Assembly: GCA_963794475.1 (NCBI GenBank)
Contig: CAWCDW010000002.1
Span: 744,001 to 808,000 of the forward strand
Length of the DNA stretch: 64,000 bases
Source of the DNA: GAS188 sp963794475
GTDB taxonomy: Bacteria > Pseudomonadota > Alphaproteobacteria > Rhizobiales > Beijerinckiaceae
Reading direction: 5' to 3'
Shown here one piece after another: positions 62,946-64,000 of this stretch. The notes below the pieces were generated by a model. The model was not told the DNA's origin. It was given only the letters and a program-made list of their open reading frames with translations, and did no database searches. Positions within the stretch are counted from its first letter, which is position 1. Each line of letters begins with the position of its first letter. The position numbers and the translations under genes were made by a program.

Positions 62946-63755
62946 TCAAGCAATTTCGGGATAGGATTTCTCCATCGCCTCCTTCTCGAAGGCGAGGGTC
63001 TCATCATAAGTCCCGATGCTGACGGGGGCGAAGCTCTTGAGCTCGAGCCTCGCTAGGATCGAGCGGCCTTCATGATCGACCGCCGCACCGATCAAGGCGT
63101 CCGTGAGGCGGTTGCGAAGCACCGGATCGAGCGCCGCGCTCGCGACGAGCGCCGGCATCGGCGCGATGGCGCTGCGGTCCACGATCCGCAGCCCAAGCGC
63201 GATGTTCGGATCGTGACGCCGCAAGAGCGCATGGGCATAGGCGTCAAGCGGAGCGACATCGGCGCGGCCCTCGAGGACGGCAAGCGCGGCGGCGCGCGGC
63301 GTCACCACCGGACCGACCACTTCGCTGAAGAGGTGCCGGGCTCCTCGGTCGAGAAAGCGCAAGAGGTGGTGGCGCGGTGCGTTGTAGCCGGAATGGGACG
63401 TCTTCACCGTATAGGCGATGCGCCGCCCGAAGCTGTCCTCGAGCTTGGCGAAATCCGAGTTGAAGCGCACCACGAAATCGGTCCAGTAAATCGCCCTCCC
63501 CTGCGCATGCGGATCATTCATCACCGGGGCCGCGAGCGGGTGGACCTTGGCTACGCGCTTCGCCAGCGGCCAGCCGCACATGAAGCAAGCGCCAAGGTCA
63601 CGCCGCGCCCAGAGATCGGCGAGGGGGGACGGCGGCGCATGCTCGATGACCTCGAGCGGCACGTCGGAGGCGCCGGAAAGCCAGCGGAAGAAATCCCGCC
63701 AGGCCTTGGCCGCTCCTGCGGCCGGCGAATACATGCGCGCATTGGCGACGAGCAT
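62946..63755 (-). CDS. PhnD/SsuA-like periplasmic-binding-fold protein
   Basis: The 269-residue protein resembles phosphonate-type ABC substrate-binding proteins (WARRDLGACFMCGWPLA, AIYWTDFVVRFNSDF, KTSHSGYNAPRHHLL, VLEGRADVAPLDAYAHALL). No signal peptide is visible with the ATG at 63755 or with a TTG at 63845 that would overlap the hydrolase stop. It may be a cytoplasmic or solitary binding protein rather than a transporter subunit; no permease or ATPase gene adjoins it. Ligand is unknown. Confidence 0.75.
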   Translation of the reverse strand: MLVANARMYSPAAGAAKAWRDFFRWLSGASDVPLEVIEHAPPSPLADLWARRDLGACFMCGWPLAKRVAKVHPLAAPVMNDPHAQGRAIYWTDFVVRFNSDFAKLEDSFGRRIAYTVKTSHSGYNAPRHHLLRFLDRGARHLFSEVVGPVVTPRAAALAVLEGRADVAPLDAYAHALLRRHDPNIALGLRIVDRSAIAPMPALVASAALDPVLRNRLTDALIGAAVDHEGRSILARLELKSFAPVSIGTYDETLAFEKEAMEKSYPEIA

Positions 63756-63841
63756 GATTTTGGATAGCAAAGCGCGAGCCGCGGGTGAAGGGGCGGCCTC
63801 ATTCTCGTCCCACCGAGGAGCCCGAGGGCCGGCAAAAAGGC

Positions 63842-64000
63842 TCAAGGGCGAGCGACGGCCCCTCGCGCCAGGAACTCAAGGAGAATCTCGCTCACTCTTT
63901 CGTGCTGCTCCTGCTGCACCCAATGGCCCGCTCCGTCCACGAAATGGCAGCCGAGCATGCGCGTGCAGGCGCTCGTTGGCATCTTCTCGATGCTCCCCGG
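63842..64000 (-). CDS. Alpha/beta hydrolase, C-terminal end only
   Basis: The last 52 codons of a gene entering from the right edge. They read GCHFVDGAGHWVQQEQHERVSEILLEFL, which is the catalytic-His region of epoxide-hydrolase-like alpha/beta hydrolases (GAGHWVQQE). The stop at 63842-63844 abuts the next gene. Function is not further assignable. Confidence 0.75.
   Translation of the reverse strand, partial: PGSIEKMPTSACTRMLGCHFVDGAGHWVQQEQHERVSEILLEFLARGAVARP

Overview
The window reads as chromosomal DNA of a high-GC alphaproteobacterium, most likely a hopanoid-making member of the Hyphomicrobiales (Rhizobiales). Supporting signs are a 1,607-residue protein that looks like the growth-pole ring protein (GPR/RgsE) of that order, an HpnM-containing hopanoid locus, a fused indolepyruvate:ferredoxin oxidoreductase, an aerobic benzoyl-CoA (box) pathway with a BoxR/BzdR-type regulator, and an MlaE with a fused STAS domain. 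No genus can be assigned from the sequence alone.

Region 1 (1-16.9 kb, mostly minus strand). A tight hopanoid operon runs hpnM, dxs, hpnA, hpnB, hpnC, hpnD, hpnE, shc, with ATGA start/stop overlaps at most junctions. It covers isoprenoid supply (Dxs), squalene synthesis from farnesyl diphosphate (HpnC, D, E), cyclisation (Shc), hopanoid-associated sugar epimerase and glycosyltransferase proteins (HpnA, HpnB) and a periplasmic MlaC-like carrier (HpnM). An mlaA lipoprotein gene diverges from it. Downstream of shc on the same strand lies a second tight group: myo-inositol-phosphate synthase, a HAD protein, a nucleotidyltransferase, an ATP-grasp enzyme and a class III aminotransferase that is cut by the window edge. 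I know of no described pathway for this set and consider it the best candidate for something new. The region ends at an IS5-type transposase remnant and a tRNA-Phe.

Region 2 (17-25 kb). ccmA and ccmB (without ccmC), a four-gene branched-chain amino-acid type ABC transporter whose two permeases are fused, an SDR dehydrogenase and a methyltransferase.

Region 3 (25-41 kb). Indolepyruvate oxidoreductase, an MBOAT acyltransferase with an SGNH-like partner, pyrE-pdxJ-acpS, a small methyltransferase, a 2-hydroxychromene-2-carboxylate isomerase-like gene, and boxA-boxB-boxC facing boxR. Heptanucleotide repeat arrays sit in three intergenic gaps here.

Region 4 (41-64 kb). dnaJ and dnaK, a 2Fe-2S ferredoxin, an Hpt protein, the large GPR-like gene, an Mla-type lipid transporter (mlaE-mlaF-mlaD plus auxiliary lipoprotein), an EamA transporter, a glutathione S-transferase, pyruvate kinase, a DUF1036 protein, infC (probable ATT start), a glycosyltransferase, a small membrane protein, pheS without pheT, a periplasmic-binding-like protein and the end of an alpha/beta hydrolase.

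Seven genes between 25.7 and 56.7 kb carry reading-frame breaks. All eight breaks are single-base duplications, which points to sequencing or assembly error rather than gene decay. No rRNA, CRISPR array, intact insertion sequence or prophage was seen.
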